From NCBI RefSeq assembly GCF_036226925.1, contig NZ_CP109031.1, forward strand, positions 2,046,001 through 2,110,000: DNA of 64,000 nucleotides. Direction: 5' to 3'. This DNA is from Streptomyces sp. NBC_00659. GTDB lineage: Bacteria > Actinomycetota > Actinomycetes > Streptomycetales > Streptomycetaceae. Shown here piece by piece: positions 1 through 13,438 of the stretch. A program made the translations under genes and the position numbers. The notes under the pieces are model-generated. The model did not search any database and was not told the DNA's origin. It saw nothing but the letters and a program-made list of their open reading frames with translations. Numbering within the stretch: position 1 is the stretch's first letter; each line of letters starts with the position of its first letter.

Positions 1-481
1 CGGCCAGCGAACCCGCGTACCGGTCGGCGACGGCGCGGGCCAGCCCCAGCAGTTCGGGTCCGAGGACGGGTTCGGGCGAGACGACCTGGGCGAGGGCGGC
101 CAGCGGCCCGGAGTAGTCGGACTCGGCGACCCGCTCGACGAGATACCCGTCGATGAGACCGCCGCCCTCGCGCCGTCCCTCGCGCACCGTGCGCCCGCCC
201 GCGCCGAAGCGGACCCGCACCCGCACGCCCGGCTGCGCGGCGGCGTCGAGGTCCTCGGGCACGGCGTAGTCGAAGTACCGGTCGAGGTGCAGTACGCCCT
301 TGTCGACGAGCACCCGCGCGACGGGCAGTTCCTTCGCCAGCGGGGCACCCCGCCAGGTCCGCGGCTTCGCCTTCGGTGCCTTGACCTGCCGCACGGCCTC
401 CCGGATCAGCGCAAGCTGCTCGGGCGGTGCGCCGTCCGCGCCGCCCGCGCTGTCCTCGGATCGCCCGTTCGCGCTGCTCAC
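1..481 (-). CDS. priA: Primosomal protein N' (PriA), N-terminal part, cut by the window edge
   Basis: Only the first 160 codons are in the window; the gene continues past base 1. The start is taken as the GTG at 481, which has a GGA-containing ribosome-binding site just upstream. After about 50 residues of low-complexity leader, the stretch ARVLVDKGVLHLDRYFDYAVP followed by PGVRVRVRFG is the typical N-terminal 3'-DNA-end-binding domain of PriA. The helicase part lies outside, so it is not possible to tell whether the Walker motifs are intact; many actinobacterial PriA proteins have lost helicase motifs. PriA restarts stalled replication forks. It lies downstream of metK on the same strand, after a strong hairpin. 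Confidence 0.82.
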   Translation of the reverse strand, partial: MSSANGRSEDSAGGADGAPPEQLALIREAVRQVKAPKAKPRTWRGAPLAKELPVARVLVDKGVLHLDRYFDYAVPEDLDAAAQPGVRVRVRFGAGGRTVREGRREGGGLIDGYLVERVAESDYSGPLAALAQVVSPEPVLGPELLGLARAVADRYAGSLA

Positions 482-689
482 AGCAGTATTCCTACCAGAC
501 CGCACTGACAGCGCCGCCCGCCCGAGATCGGGCCAGCGACGCCGGTTCTCCCGAGATCAGGGCGGCAGCGGAACGTGATCCAGATTCACCGCACGCCGTG
601 GGCGTACTCCACCGAAGTAACCGCGGCCATCGCACCGGGAGATCATCAGCGTACGAACCCAGGCCCGGACCGGCCACCGTTTTTCCGCG

Positions 690-735
690 CAGCCGTGAGG
701 CCCGGCACCCCTCGGGGTACCGGGCCTCACGGCTG
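690..735 (-). terminator. Terminator hairpin downstream of metK
   Basis: A 16-bp perfect stem (CAGCCGTGAGGCCCGG and its complement) encloses a short loop that can extend the stem further. It starts about 20 bases after the metK stop codon. There is no U-tract on the minus strand, as is usual for Streptomyces terminators. It separates metK from priA. Confidence 0.75.
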
Positions 736-753
736 TGGCGAAGCGTTCGCGGA

Positions 754-1962
754 CTACAGGCCCGCGGCCTTGCGCAGCGCGTCCACCCGGTCCGTCCGCT
801 CCCACGTGAAGTCGGGCAGCTCACGGCCGAAGTGGCCGTAGGCGGCGGTCTGGGAGTAGATCGGGCGGAGCAGGTCGAGGTCGCGGATGATGGCCGCCGG
901 ACGGAGGTCGAAGACGTCCGTGATGGCGGTCTCGATCTTCTCCGCGTCGACCTTGGCGGTGCCGAAGGTCTCGACGAACAGACCGACCGGCTCGGCCTTG
1001 CCGATCGCGTAGGCGACCTGGACCTCGCAGCGCGAGGCGAGGCCCGCGGCCACGACGTTCTTCGCGACCCAGCGCATCGCGTAGGCGGCCGAGCGGTCGA
1101 CCTTGGACGGGTCCTTGCCGGAGAAGGCGCCGCCGCCGTGGCGGGCCATGCCGCCGTACGTGTCGATGATGATCTTGCGGCCGGTGAGGCCGGCGTCGCC
1201 CATCGGGCCGCCGATCTCGAAGCGGCCGGTCGGGTTCACCAGCAGGCGGTAGCCCTCGGTCTCCAGCTTGATGCCGTCGTCGAGGAGGGCCTTCAGCTCC
1301 GGCTCCACCACGAACTCGCGGATGTCGGGAGCGAGCAGGGAGTCCAGGTCGATGTCCGAGGCGTGCTGCGAGGACACGACGACGGTGTCCAGGCGGACCG
1401 CCTTGTCGCCGTCGTACTCGATGGTGACCTGGGTCTTGCCGTCGGGACGCAGGTACGGGATGGTCCCGTTCTTGCGGACGTCGGACAGCCGGCGCGCGAG
1501 CCGGTGCGCGAGGTGGATCGGGAGCGGCATCAGGTTCGGGGTCTCGTCCGTCGCGTACCCGAACATCAGGCCCTGGTCGCCGGCGCCCTGCCTGTCCAGC
1601 TCGTCCTCGTCGCCCTCGACACGGGACTCGTACGCCGTGTCGACACCCTGCGCGATGTCCGGGGACTGGGACCCGATCGACACCGACACGCCACAGGACG
1701 CTCCGTCGAAGCCCTTCTTCGAGGAGTCGTAACCGATCTCCAGGATCTTGTCGCGGACGAGCTGGGCGATCGGCGCGTACGCCTTGGTCGTGACCTCTCC
1801 GGCCACGTGCACCAGGCCGGTGGTGATGAGCGTCTCCACGGCGACCCGGGATGTCGGGTCCTCGCGCAGAAGGGCATCGAGAATGGTGTCGCTGATCTGG
1901 TCAGCGATCTTGTCGGGGTGACCCTCGGTCACGGACTCCGAGGTGAACAGGCGACGGGACAC
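754..1962 (-). CDS. metK: S-adenosylmethionine synthetase
   Basis: Makes S-adenosylmethionine from methionine and ATP in the cytosol. The 402-residue product has the family length and all signature motifs: GHPDK near the N-terminus, GAGDQG in the middle and the glycine loop GGGAFSGKD in the C-terminal half. The GTG start at 1962 is chosen because it gives the conserved N-terminus [18 protein letters not shown] and has an AGGGAG ribosome-binding site; the frame stays open upstream but that part is not conserved. In Streptomyces, extra SAM is known to stimulate antibiotic production. The gene follows coaBC on the same strand after about 240 bases in which I could not recognise a SAM riboswitch. 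Confidence 0.97.
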   Translation of the reverse strand: MSRRLFTSESVTEGHPDKIADQISDTILDALLREDPTSRVAVETLITTGLVHVAGEVTTKAYAPIAQLVRDKILEIGYDSSKKGFDGASCGVSVSIGSQSPDIAQGVDTAYESRVEGDEDELDRQGAGDQGLMFGYATDETPNLMPLPIHLAHRLARRLSDVRKNGTIPYLRPDGKTQVTIEYDGDKAVRLDTVVVSSQHASDIDLDSLLAPDIREFVVEPELKALLDDGIKLETEGYRLLVNPTGRFEIGGPMGDAGLTGRKIIIDTYGGMARHGGGAFSGKDPSKVDRSAAYAMRWVAKNVVAAGLASRCEVQVAYAIGKAEPVGLFVETFGTAKVDAEKIETAITDVFDLRPAAIIRDLDLLRPIYSQTAAYGHFGRELPDFTWERTDRVDALRKAAGL

Positions 1963-2201
1963 AACGCTCCCTGTGGTTGCAGCGGCTGCTGGCTGATCAT
2001 GGGTGGACGGGTCGGGGGCTGCGCCCGGCGTCGTCCGAGAACAGTTTATCGGTCGCACTCGGCCGCGGGACCCCTGTCTCGCCTCTCGGAAGGCCTGTGA
2101 CCTGCGGCACGGGCATTCTGCGCCATCGTCGGGGCTCTCCGCCAGGGTCGCCACGCCCGATTTTGCGGGCTTTGTGGTGACGGGTGTGATGGATGAGCTT
2201 T

Positions 2202-3404
2202 TCACACGAGTCGGCGTGCCACCAGGTCCCACACCGTCTCGGCCAGCGCTTCCTTGGGTCCGTGGGGCACCGCGGTCTCACTTCCGTCGGCTCCGAGCAC
2301 CACCGCCTCGTTCTCCTCGGAACCGAAGGTCTTGCGCTCCCCCACCTCGTTCACCACCAGGAGATCGCAGCCCTTGCGCTCCAGTTTGGTCCGTCCGTTG
2401 GACAGGACGTCGTCGGTCTCGGCGGCGAATCCCACCACGACCTGGCCGGGGCGCGCGCGGTCCGCGGAGATCTCCGCGAGGATGTCCGGATTACGGACCA
2501 GAACGATCGGCTCCGGTTCCTTGCCGTCCTTCTTCTTGATCTTCCCGGCCGCGTACACCTGGGGGCGGAAGTCGGCCACCGCGGCCGCCATCACCACCGC
2601 GTCGGCGTCCGGGGCCGCCTTCAGCACGGCTTCCCGCATCTGCACGGCGGTGCCGACCTGGACCACGTCGACCCCGGCCGGGTCCGCGAGCCCCGTGTTC
2701 GCGGCGATCAGGGTGACCCTGGCGCCGCGCGCGGCGGCGGTGCGGGCGAGCGCGTACCCCTGCTTGCCGGAGGAGCGGTTGCCGAGGAAGCGGACCGGGT
2801 CGAGGGGCTCGCGGGTGCCGCCGGCGCTGACGACGACGTGCCGTCCGGCGAGATCCGGCTCGGTGACCCCGCGGGCGAGGACACGGCGGCAGACCTCGAA
2901 GATCTCTCCCGGGTCGGACAGCCGCCCCTTGCCGGTGTCGACGCCGGTCAGACGCCCCACGGCGGGCTCGATGACGACGGCGCCGCGCCGCCGCAGCGTC
3001 GCCACGTTCTCCTGCGTCGCCGGGTGCTCCCACATCTCGGTGTGCATGGCGGGCGCGAAGACGACCGGAGAGCGGGCGGTGAGCAGCGTGTTGGTCAGGA
3101 GGTCGTCGGCCAGCCCGTGGGCGGCCTTGGCGAGCATGTCGGCCGTCGCGGGGGCGACCACCACGAGGTCGGCGTGCTGTCCGATGCGGACGTGCGGGAC
3201 CTCGTGGACGTCCGACCAGACCTCGGTGGACACGGGGTGGCCCGAGAGGGCGGACCAGGTGGCGGCGCCGACGAAGTTCAGCGCGGAGGCGGTGGGCACG
3301 ACGCGTACGTCGTGTCCCGACTCCGTCAGTCGTCGCAGCAGCTCACAGGCCTTGTACGCGGCGATGCCACCGCTGACCCCCAGAACGACCTTCGGCTTGT
3401 CCAC
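2202..3404 (-). CDS. coaBC: Bifunctional phosphopantothenoylcysteine synthetase/decarboxylase
   Basis: Catalyses two steps of coenzyme A synthesis: coupling cysteine to 4'-phosphopantothenate, then FMN-dependent decarboxylation. The N-terminal half is the flavoprotein decarboxylase ([10 protein letters not shown] at the start, then [13 protein letters not shown] and the substrate-recognition part [10 protein letters not shown]). The C-terminal half is the CTP-dependent synthetase ([22 protein letters not shown]). The product is 400 residues, as expected. The GTG start at 3404 follows a GGGGAGA ribosome-binding site 4 bases away. It lies just downstream of rpoZ, separated from it by a hairpin, an order common in actinobacteria. 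Confidence 0.95.
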   Translation of the reverse strand: MDKPKVVLGVSGGIAAYKACELLRRLTESGHDVRVVPTASALNFVGAATWSALSGHPVSTEVWSDVHEVPHVRIGQHADLVVVAPATADMLAKAAHGLADDLLTNTLLTARSPVVFAPAMHTEMWEHPATQENVATLRRRGAVVIEPAVGRLTGVDTGKGRLSDPGEIFEVCRRVLARGVTEPDLAGRHVVVSAGGTREPLDPVRFLGNRSSGKQGYALARTAAARGARVTLIAANTGLADPAGVDVVQVGTAVQMREAVLKAAPDADAVVMAAAVADFRPQVYAAGKIKKKDGKEPEPIVLVRNPDILAEISADRARPGQVVVGFAAETDDVLSNGRTKLERKGCDLLVVNEVGERKTFGSEENEAVVLGADGSETAVPHGPKEALAETVWDLVARRLV

Positions 3405-3448
3405 CGTTTCTCCCCGGGCTCGGAAATCTACGACTCCATGACACACCA

Positions 3449-3477
3449 CAGGCCCGACAGTCGCGCCGCCGGGCCTG
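3449..3477 (-). terminator. Hairpin between rpoZ and coaBC
   Basis: An 8-bp stem CAGGCCCG/CGGGCCTG with a 13-base loop starts 19 bases after the rpoZ stop codon. It could end part of the rpoZ transcript or act as an attenuating stem before coaBC. Confidence 0.5.
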
Positions 3478-3495
3478 GGATGAGCAAGTGAACGA

Positions 3496-3768
3496 CTACT
3501 GAGCGGGGCCCTCGACGGCCTCGGAGGTCAGCAGTCCCGCGTTGATCTCGCGCAGGGCGATCGACAGCGGCTTCTCGTGGACGTGGGTGTCGACGAGCGG
3601 ACCGACGTACTCGAGGAGGCCCTCGCCGAGCTGCGAGTAGTACGCGTTGATCTGGCGGGCACGCTTGGCCGCGTAGATCACCAGGCTGTACTTCGAGTCG
3701 GTGGCCTCGAGAAGCTCGTCGATCGGAGGGTTGATGATGCCCTCGGGAGCAGTGATGGAAGAGGACAC
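3496..3768 (-). CDS. rpoZ: RNA polymerase omega subunit
   Basis: Small subunit that helps assemble and stabilise RNA polymerase by holding the beta' subunit. The 90-residue product begins [20 protein letters not shown] and carries the omega core [18 protein letters not shown]. The GTG at 3768 has a GGAAGG ribosome-binding site and matches the length known in other Streptomyces; an upstream in-frame start would add 15 unconserved residues. It lies between gmk and coaBC, the usual actinobacterial order. In other bacteria omega affects the ppGpp response; in actinobacteria the ppGpp-binding residues of omega are poorly kept, so that role is not assumed here. Confidence 0.96.
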   Translation of the reverse strand: MSSSITAPEGIINPPIDELLEATDSKYSLVIYAAKRARQINAYYSQLGEGLLEYVGPLVDTHVHEKPLSIALREINAGLLTSEAVEGPAQ

Positions 3769-3805
3769 GCTCTGCCTTCCGAAAGGTGGAAATTGACCTG
3801 AAAGA

Positions 3806-4399
3806 TCAAACAACTGCCACCAAGGCTAGCAGCTCACGCGCCACGTCCTCGACGGAGGTGTTGACAAGGGTGACGTCGAACTCCGGCTCGGCGGCCAGTT
3901 CGATCTTGGCCGCGTCCAGTCGGCGCTCGATCACCTCGGGCGGTTCGGTGCCGCGCCCGGTGAGCCTGCGCACCAGCTCCTCCCAGGAGGGCGGGGCCAG
4001 GAACACGAGCAGCGCTTCCCGCATGGACTCGCGGACCTGCCGGGCTCCCTGGAGGTCGATCTCCAGGAGGACCGGTACACCCGACTCCAGGTGCTCCAGG
4101 ACCGCGGCACGCGGAGTGCCGTAGCGGTTGCCGGCGAATTCGGCCCACTCCAGGAGCTCGCCGTTGGCGATCAGCTTGTCCATCTCGTCGTCGGTGACGA
4201 AGAAGTAGTGGACTCCATGCTTCTCGCCGGGGCGGGGCTTGCGGGTCGTCGCCGACACCGAGAGCCAGACCTCGGGGTGCGCCTTGCGCATATGAGCGAC
4301 GACCGTGCTCTTGCCGACCCCTGAGGGGCCGGAGAGCACGGTCAGCCGCGGACGTACGTCCGGGGGTACGGGGGTTGTCCCCCGGGGTGTTGCAGCCAT
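3806..4399 (-). CDS. gmk: Guanylate kinase
   Basis: Phosphorylates GMP to GDP with ATP, feeding GTP and ppGpp synthesis. The 197-residue protein has the P-loop [13 protein letters not shown] near residue 23, the GMP-binding part [13 protein letters not shown] and HYFFV, and the lid region ending in RRL. The start is the ATG at 4399; about 19 residues precede the P-loop, as in other Streptomyces. The ribosome-binding site is weak. It lies 37 bases downstream of the sIHF gene, so the two may share a transcript, followed by rpoZ. Confidence 0.96.
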   Translation of the reverse strand: MAATPRGTTPVPPDVRPRLTVLSGPSGVGKSTVVAHMRKAHPEVWLSVSATTRKPRPGEKHGVHYFFVTDDEMDKLIANGELLEWAEFAGNRYGTPRAAVLEHLESGVPVLLEIDLQGARQVRESMREALLVFLAPPSWEELVRRLTGRGTEPPEVIERRLDAAKIELAAEPEFDVTLVNTSVEDVARELLALVAVV

Positions 4400-4436
4400 A
4401 CAGCGATTATTCCAGCAATCCTGGTGTGTCCAGGAC

Positions 4437-4760
4437 TCAGGCGCCGGAACCGCCGAACTCGCGCTCCAAAGAGGCGATCTGGTTCGAGCCGAGACCGCGC
4501 ACGCGGCGGCTCTCGGAGATCCCGAGTCGCTCCATGATCTGCTTGGCGCGGACCTTGCCCACGCCCGGCAGGGACTCCAGGAGAGCGGAGACCTTCATCT
4601 TGCCGATGACGTCGTTCTCCTGACCCTGCTTGATGACCTCGTGAAGAGAGGCGCCGGAGTGCTTGAGTCGATTCTTGACCTCGGCCCGCTCCCGGCGAGC
4701 CGCGGCGGCCTTTTCGAGCGCGGCTGCGCGCTGTTCAGGGGTAAGGGGCGGAAGAGCCAC
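4437..4760 (-). CDS. sihF: Streptomyces integration host factor sIHF
   Basis: Small nucleoid-associated protein, unrelated in fold to E. coli IHF, that binds DNA without strong sequence preference, affects supercoiling and is needed for normal sporulation and antibiotic production in S. coelicolor. The 107-residue product matches that protein closely from memory: a basic helical N-terminal part ([27 protein letters not shown]) and a helix-two-turns-helix DNA-binding part ([20 protein letters not shown]). The GTG start at 4760 follows a GAGGTGA ribosome-binding site and gives the conserved VALPPL beginning. A 309-base gap separates it from the pyrimidine operon. Confidence 0.93.
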   Translation of the reverse strand: MALPPLTPEQRAAALEKAAAARRERAEVKNRLKHSGASLHEVIKQGQENDVIGKMKVSALLESLPGVGKVRAKQIMERLGISESRRVRGLGSNQIASLEREFGGSGA

Positions 4761-5069
4761 GCCTACGTCACCTCGGATGTCGAACTGTCGGATACGGACC
4801 GGTGAGGAACCTAGTCGCCCCACACCTGGGAGCCACGGGCAACACGCTCGCCCGTTCTCCCCCGCCGCCTTGACAGCGCGGGAGGTGCTCCCACTCGACG
4901 GAGACTAGCGGGCAAGTGCGCCGGAGTCAGCGAGAACAGAGGAAAAGTCCTGGTCAGCCTCCCTGGAGCCCGACATTTACGACATAACTCCCCGGATTTG
5001 AGAATGTATTCAGACTCGGGGAGCCCGCAAGGCACTCGTCGGAGGACTCTCGAACGGTTGTCGGAGGTC
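4761..5069. other. Intergenic region between pyrF and sihF
   Basis: About 309 bases without a gene. It holds an unusually AT-rich patch (about 4972-5012) inside a GC-rich genome, with a possible promoter for sihF, and an inverted repeat CTCCCCG (4988-4994) / CGGGGAG (5017-5023) flanking that patch. I could find no clear terminator for pyrF here and no coding sequence. Confidence 0.6.
5003..5030 (-). promoter_or_regulatory. Possible sihF promoter
   Basis: On the minus strand TTGCGG (5025-5030) and TACATT (5003-5008) are 16 bases apart, in the only AT-rich patch of the gap. A transcript from here would carry a leader of roughly 235 bases before sihF. The boxes are imperfect and other choices in the same patch are possible. 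Confidence 0.35.
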
Positions 5070-5912
5070 TCAGGCGGCCGCCACGGCCGCCCTGATCTCC
5101 TCCGCGAACCCCTCGGCCGACTCACGCAGGGCCATGACGTCGGGACCGTGACGCAGAACACCCCGGCTCACGTTCGGGACGACGTTGCGCACGGCGGACC
5201 CGAAGACACCCGCCAGATCGGCCGCCGTCGCCCCCTGGGCGCCGATGCCGGGCGCGAGGAGCGGGCCGTTGATGTCCAGGTCGTAGGAGGAGAGATCGCC
5301 CAGGGTGGCGCCGACGACCGCTCCGAAGGAGCCGAGCGGGCTCTCGTCCGCGTTCTCGGCGGCCAGGTGCCCGAGCATCGTCGCCCCGACGCTGCGTCCG
5401 TCCGCCCGGACCGCGTGCTGCACCTCGCCGCCCTCCGGGTTGGAGGTGAGCGCGAGGACGAAGAGCCCGGCCCCGCTCTCGCGCGCCAGCTCCACCGCGG
5501 GCTTCAGCGAGCCGTAGCCGAGGTACGGCGACACGGTCAGCGCGTCCGAGAAGAGCGGCGCGTCCTTGCGCAGGAAGGTCTCGGCGTACGCGGCCATGGT
5601 CGAGCCGATGTCGCCGCGCTTGGCGTCCATCACGACCAGCGCGCCGGCCTCCCGCGCCTGTTCGACCGACTTCTCCAGAACGGCGATCCCGCGCGAGCCG
5701 AACCGCTCGAAGAACGCGCTCTGCGGCTTGAGGACGGCGACCCGCTCGGCGAGCGCCTCGACGACCGTACGGCTGAAGCGCTCCAGGCCCGCGATGTCGT
5801 CGCCGAGCCCCCAGTCGGCGAGCAGGGACGCGTGCGGGTCGATGCCCACGCACAGGGGACCGCGCTCGTCCATGGCGCGGCGAAGGCGCGCGCCGAAGGG
5901 TTCCAGGCTCAT
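5070..5912 (-). CDS. pyrF: Orotidine 5'-phosphate decarboxylase
   Basis: Last step of UMP synthesis: removes CO2 from OMP. The 280-residue protein is of the longer subfamily 2, typical of actinobacteria, with the catalytic lysine-aspartate motif MDAKRGDIGSTM near residue 95 and a C-terminal phosphate-binding part RNVVPNVSRGVLRHG. The ATG at 5912 overlaps the pyrD stop codon (ATGA), so translation is probably coupled. It is the last gene of the pyr operon. Confidence 0.96.
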   Translation of the reverse strand: MSLEPFGARLRRAMDERGPLCVGIDPHASLLADWGLGDDIAGLERFSRTVVEALAERVAVLKPQSAFFERFGSRGIAVLEKSVEQAREAGALVVMDAKRGDIGSTMAAYAETFLRKDAPLFSDALTVSPYLGYGSLKPAVELARESGAGLFVLALTSNPEGGEVQHAVRADGRSVGATMLGHLAAENADESPLGSFGAVVGATLGDLSSYDLDINGPLLAPGIGAQGATAADLAGVFGSAVRNVVPNVSRGVLRHGPDVMALRESAEGFAEEIRAAVAAA

Positions 5913-7015
5913 ACGGACTTCCTCACGTCGGCGCCGACCGCGTCGGCGAGGGTGGCGTACGGGCTCGTCCGCAGACGGGCGGCGAGACCCTTGTGGATGG
6001 CGCGGCCCCAGAAGGGGCCCTCGTAGATGAAGGCGCTGTAGCCCTGGACCAGGGTGGCGCCGGCCAGGATGCGCTGCCAGGCGTCCTCGGCGCTCTCGAT
6101 ACCGCCGACACCCACCAGGGTGATCCGGTCGCCCACGCGCGCGTAGAGGCGGCGCAGCACCTCCAGGGAGCGCGCCTTGAGCGGCGCGCCGGAGAGGCCG
6201 CCGGTCTCCTCGACCAGGGAGGGGTCGGACGTCAGTCCGAGTCCCTCTCGGGCGATGGTCGTGTTCGTGGCGATGATCCCGTCCAGGCCGAGCTCGACGG
6301 CGAGGTCGGCGACCGCGTCGATGTCCTCGTCGGCGAGATCGGGCGCGATCTTGACGAGGAGCGGGACGCGCCGGTCGGTGACGGCACGGTCGGCGGCCTC
6401 GCGCACGGCGCTGAGCAGCGGCCGCAGCGCCTCGGTGGCCTGGAGGTTGCGCAGTCCCGGGGTGTTCGGGGAGGACACGTTCACGACGAGGTAGTCGGCG
6501 TGCCGGGCGAGGCGTTCGGCGGACTTCACGTAGTCGCCGACGGCTTCCGCCTCGGGGACGGTCTTGGTCTTGCCGATGTTGACGCCCACGACGGTCCTGA
6601 ACACGGGCGTACGGGCCGCCAGGCGCTCGGAGACGGCCGCGGAGCCCTCGTTGTTGAATCCCATGCGGTTGATCAGCCCGCGGTCCGGCACGAGGCGGAA
6701 CAGCCGTTTTTTGGGGTTGCCCGGCTGCGGCTCCCCGGTGACCGTGCCGATCTCGATGTGGTCGAAGCCGAGCATCGACATCCCGTCGATGGCCACGGCG
6801 TTCTTGTCGAAGCCCGCCGCGAGGCCGAAGGGCCCGTGCATACGCAGGCCGAGCGCCTCGGTGCGCAGCTCCTTGTAGCGGGGCGCGAGCGCGGCGGCGA
6901 CGAAGGTGCGCAGGACGGGGACGCGGGCGACGAGCCGGATCCAGCGGAAGGCGAGATGGTGGGCCTGCTCCGGGTCCATCCGCTTGAAGACGAGGTTGAA
7001 GAACAGCTTGTACAT
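5909..7015 (-). CDS. pyrD: Dihydroorotate dehydrogenase, quinone-dependent (class 2)
   Basis: Oxidises dihydroorotate to orotate with FMN and passes electrons to membrane quinone. The 368-residue protein has the class 2 N-terminal helical extension ([19 protein letters not shown]) for membrane attachment, then the FMN barrel with [17 protein letters not shown] and the catalytic-serine loop [15 protein letters not shown]. The ATG at 7015 is preferred over the ATG two codons upstream because the AGGAC ribosome-binding site is 9 bases from it but only 3 from the other. It is separated from carB by a hairpin and overlaps pyrF by 4 bases. Confidence 0.96.
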   Translation of the reverse strand: MYKLFFNLVFKRMDPEQAHHLAFRWIRLVARVPVLRTFVAAALAPRYKELRTEALGLRMHGPFGLAAGFDKNAVAIDGMSMLGFDHIEIGTVTGEPQPGNPKKRLFRLVPDRGLINRMGFNNEGSAAVSERLAARTPVFRTVVGVNIGKTKTVPEAEAVGDYVKSAERLARHADYLVVNVSSPNTPGLRNLQATEALRPLLSAVREAADRAVTDRRVPLLVKIAPDLADEDIDAVADLAVELGLDGIIATNTTIAREGLGLTSDPSLVEETGGLSGAPLKARSLEVLRRLYARVGDRITLVGVGGIESAEDAWQRILAGATLVQGYSAFIYEGPFWGRAIHKGLAARLRTSPYATLADAVGADVRKSV

Positions 7016-7079
7016 GATCATGTCCTCGAAAGTGCCCGGTGAAGGGCGCCTCTTGAAGGGGCAGGGGGCCTCATGAAGA

Positions 7080-7105
7080 GGGGGACACCGTTTCCGGTGT
7101 CCCCC
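7080..7105 (-). terminator. Hairpin between carB and pyrD
   Basis: A perfect 11-bp stem (GGGGGACACCG with its complement) and a 4-base loop lie 10 bases after the carB stop codon, inside the pyr operon. It may be a partial terminator that lowers pyrD-pyrF expression, or an RNA-stabilising element. Confidence 0.55.
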
Positions 7106-7114
7106 TCAGGGCTG

Positions 7115-10415
<3,301 letters not shown>

Positions 10416-10423
<8 letters not shown>

Positions 10424-11588
10424 GCTGGCCCTCCATCAGAGCTGTTTCCATCAAAGACGTGAAGCGGTCGAACAGGTAGGCGGCGTCGTGCGGGCCGGCT
10501 GCCGCTTCGGGGTGGTACTGGACGCTGAAGGCCGGCTGGTCGAGCAGGTGGAGGCCCTCCACCACGTTGTCGTTGAGGCAGACGTGGGAGACCTCGGCGC
10601 GGCCGTAGGGGGTCTCGGAGACCTTGTCGAGCGGGGCGTCGACGGCGAAGCCGTGGTTGTGCGCGGTCACCTCGACCTTGCCGGTCGTACGGTCCTGCAC
10701 GGGCTGGTTGATGCCGCGGTGGCCGTACTTCAGCTTGTACGTGCCGAAGCCGAGGGCCCGGCCGAGGATCTGGTTGCCGAAGCAGATGCCGAAGAGCGGG
10801 GTCTTGCGGGCGAGGACTTCCTGCATGACGGCGACGGGACCGTCGGCGGTCGCCGGGTCACCGGGGCCGTTGGAGAAGAAGACGCCGTCCGGGTTCACGG
10901 CGTAGATGTCCTCGGCGGTGGCCGTCGCGGGCAGCACGTGCACCTCGATGCCGCGTTCGGCCATCCGGTGCGGGGTCATGCCCTTGATGCCCAGGTCGAC
11001 GGCGGCGACGGTGAACTTCTTCGTGCCGATCGCGGGGACGACGTACGTCTCCTTGGTGGCGACCTCGGCGGCGAGGTTCGCGCCCTTCATCTCGGGCGCC
11101 TGGCGCACCTCGGCGAGCATGGTGCCCGCGTCGGGCAGCGCGTTGCCGGAGAAGATGCCGACGCGCATGGCGCCGCGCTCCCGCAGGTGGCGGGTGAGGG
11201 CGCGGGTGTCGATGCCGCTGATGCCGACGACGCCCTGGTTGCGCAGTTCCTCGTCCAGGGAGCGCCGGGAGCGCCAGTTGGAGGGCACGCGCGCGGGGTC
11301 GCGGACGACGTATCCGGCGACCCAGATCCGCTGCGACTCGGGGTCCTCGTCGTTGACGCCGGTGTTGCCGACGTGCGGGGCGGTCATCACGACGACCTGG
11401 CGGTGGTACGACGGGTCGGTGAGGGTCTCCTGGTAGCCGGTCATGCCGGTGGAGAACACCGCTTCGCCGAAGGTCTCCCCCACGGCCCCGTAGGAACGGC
11501 CGCGGAAGACCCGGCCGTCCTCCAGGACGAGTACGGCGGGAAGCGCCTTTTCCTTCTGTGAGGCGTTCCCCTGAGTGGAGGTCGTCAT
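10416..11588 (-). CDS. carA: Carbamoyl-phosphate synthase small subunit
   Basis: Glutamine amidotransferase subunit that releases ammonia for CarB. The 390-residue product has the N-terminal CPSase domain ([30 protein letters not shown]) and a class I glutaminase with the nucleophile motif [15 protein letters not shown] and the histidine/glutamate pair in [11 protein letters not shown]. The ATG at 11588 shares ATGA with the stop codon of the upstream PH-like gene; the frame is open further upstream but that part is not CarA-like. The last 8 bases overlap carB. Confidence 0.97.
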
Positions 11589-12151
11589 CGTGCGCCTTCC
11601 GTTTCCGTCTTGTTGATCATGTCGTTCAGGGTGTCGGCCCATTCGTTGTGCTCGGCCGCGCGGTCCGAACGGAATCCGGAGTCGAGGAGCCTGTCGCCGT
11701 GCGCCCAGGTGACGACGAGGAGTCCGCCCTCGGTGAGGACCTTGCCCGCGATGCCCTTGTCGAGCCGGGCCTCGCGCAGCTGCGAGACCGGGATGAAGAA
11801 ATCGCCGGCTCCGGGGCGTACGACGTCCAGTCCCGCGTCCGTCAGGGTGAGCTCGGCCCGGCTGCGGGTGCCCAGGCCGTGCGCCACGATGCGGTCGAGC
11901 CACTGCCCGGCGGTGGTGGAGCCGTGGTAGCGGCCGCTCATGCTCAGTCTCGCCGGACCGGGGTCTTCCGGCGCGTCGGGAAGCTCGGGCAGGTCGCCCT
12001 GGAGGGTGCCGCGCCACTTCCAGCCCTCGCGCATCAGCCAGTAGACGAGCGCGACGAAGAGCGCGAGGCCGACGAGCCAGCCGATCCGGGCGGACCAGTC
12101 GGTCACTTCCGCGGACTTCTGTGCGGCGGCGATGGAGAGGAGAGGTGTCAC
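11585..12151 (-). CDS. Conserved membrane-anchored PH-like protein inside the pyr operon
   Basis: I do not know a function. The 188-residue protein has one membrane helix (about residues 22-41, [20 protein letters not shown]) followed by a soluble beta-rich part resembling bacterial PH-like domains, with the run [20 protein letters not shown] near residue 99. It overlaps pyrC by 4 bases (GTGA) and carA by 4 bases (ATGA), so it is translated together with pyrimidine enzymes. From memory mycobacteria keep a membrane protein at the same place (Rv1382, between pyrC and carA), so the link is old. A scaffold or membrane-sensing role is only a guess. Confidence 0.75.
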   Translation of the reverse strand: MTPLLSIAAAQKSAEVTDWSARIGWLVGLALFVALVYWLMREGWKWRGTLQGDLPELPDAPEDPGPARLSMSGRYHGSTTAGQWLDRIVAHGLGTRSRAELTLTDAGLDVVRPGAGDFFIPVSQLREARLDKGIAGKVLTEGGLLVVTWAHGDRLLDSGFRSDRAAEHNEWADTLNDMINKTETEGAR

Positions 12152-13434
12152 GCGAGCTTCCCGTCGACGAGGGTGGCCTTGCCCCGCAGCCAGGTGTGGG
12201 TGACCCGGCCCGGCAGCTCACGGCCCTCGTAGGGGGTGTTGCGGCTGCGCGAGGCGAAGCCAGCGGGGTCCACCGCCCCACGGTATGCGGTGTCGACGAG
12301 CGTGAGGTTGGCGGGCTCACCTGCCGAGACGGGACGTCCGTGGCCGGTGGCCCGGCCGATCGCGGCGGGCTTCACGGACATGCGGTCGGCGACGCCGGCC
12401 CAGTCGAGCAGTCCCGTCTCGACCATCGTCTGCTGGACGACGGACAGCGCGGTCTCCAGGCCGACCATGCCCATGGCGGCGGCGGCCCACTCGCAGTCCT
12501 TGTCCTCGTGCGGGTGCGGCGCGTGGTCGGTGGCGACGATGTCGATCGTGCCGTCGGCGAGGGCCTCACGCAGCGCCATGACGTCCCGCTCGGTGCGCAG
12601 CGGCGGGTTGACCTTGTAGACCGGGTTGTACGACCGCACCAGTTCGTCGGTGAGGAGCAGGTGGTGCGGGGTGACCTCGGCGGTGACGTCGATGCCGCGG
12701 GACTTGGCCCAGCGGACGATCTCGACGGAACCGGCGGTCGACAGGTGGCAGATGTGGACGCGGGAGCCGACGTGCTCGGCGAGCAGGACGTCCCGGGCGA
12801 TGATCGACTCCTCGGCCACCGCGGGCCAGCCGCCGAGACCGAGCTCGGCGGAGACGACGCCCTCGTTCATCTGGGCGCCCTCGGTGAGGCGGGGCTCCTG
12901 GGCGTGCTGGGCGACGACACCGCCGAAGGCCTTCACGTACTCCAGCGCGCGGCGCATGATCACCGCGTCGTCGACGCACTTGCCGTCGTCGGAGAAGACC
13001 GTGACACCGGCGGCGGACTCGTGCATCGCGCCCAGCTCGGCGAGCTTCTTGCCCTCCAGGCCGACGGTGACTGCGCCGATGGGCTGCACATCGCAATAAC
13101 CGTGCTCCCGGCCGAGCCGGTAGACCTGCTCGACCACACCGGCGGTGTCGGCGACCGGGAAGGTGTTGGCCATGGCGAACACGGCCGTGAAGCCGCCGCT
13201 CGCCGCGGCACGGGTGCCGGTCAGCACGGTCTCGGAGTCCTCGCGGCCGGGCTCGCGCAGATGGGTGTGCAGGTCGACCAGGCCCGGCAGCAGCACCTTG
13301 CCGTCGGCCTCGACGACCTCCGCGCCCTCGGCGGACAGCCCGGCGCCGACGGCCTCGATGACCTCGCCGTCGATCAGGACGTCCTGCGGCTCGCCGCCGA
13401 GCACCCTCGCACCACGGATAAGGATCTTGCTCAT
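12148..13434 (-). CDS. pyrC: Dihydroorotase
   Basis: Cyclises carbamoyl aspartate to dihydroorotate. The 428-residue protein is a class I (long) zinc dihydroorotase: [10 protein letters not shown] carries the first two metal histidines, later metal ligands lie near VAQHAQEP and [10 protein letters not shown], and ATDHAPHP holds the catalytic aspartate. The ATG at 13434 is 4 bases after the pyrB stop codon and gives the conserved beginning [14 protein letters not shown]; an open extension upstream is not conserved. It overlaps the PH-like gene by 4 bases. Confidence 0.97.
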   Translation of the reverse strand: MSKILIRGARVLGGEPQDVLIDGEVIEAVGAGLSAEGAEVVEADGKVLLPGLVDLHTHLREPGREDSETVLTGTRAAASGGFTAVFAMANTFPVADTAGVVEQVYRLGREHGYCDVQPIGAVTVGLEGKKLAELGAMHESAAGVTVFSDDGKCVDDAVIMRRALEYVKAFGGVVAQHAQEPRLTEGAQMNEGVVSAELGLGGWPAVAEESIIARDVLLAEHVGSRVHICHLSTAGSVEIVRWAKSRGIDVTAEVTPHHLLLTDELVRSYNPVYKVNPPLRTERDVMALREALADGTIDIVATDHAPHPHEDKDCEWAAAAMGMVGLETALSVVQQTMVETGLLDWAGVADRMSVKPAAIGRATGHGRPVSAGEPANLTLVDTAYRGAVDPAGFASRSRNTPYEGRELPGRVTHTWLRGKATLVDGKLA

Positions 13435-13438
13435 GTTC

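Noticed and set aside
427..2100. Long open frames on the strand opposite metK, carB, alaS, relA and others
   Set aside because: These are mirror frames caused by the strong third-position GC bias; their proteins show only Arg/Gly/Ala/Val-rich composition and no family motif.
1963..2201. Possible SAM riboswitch before metK
   Set aside because: I found no matching SAM-I, SAM-II or SAM-IV core in the minus-strand leader; the region only shows ordinary GC-rich sequence.
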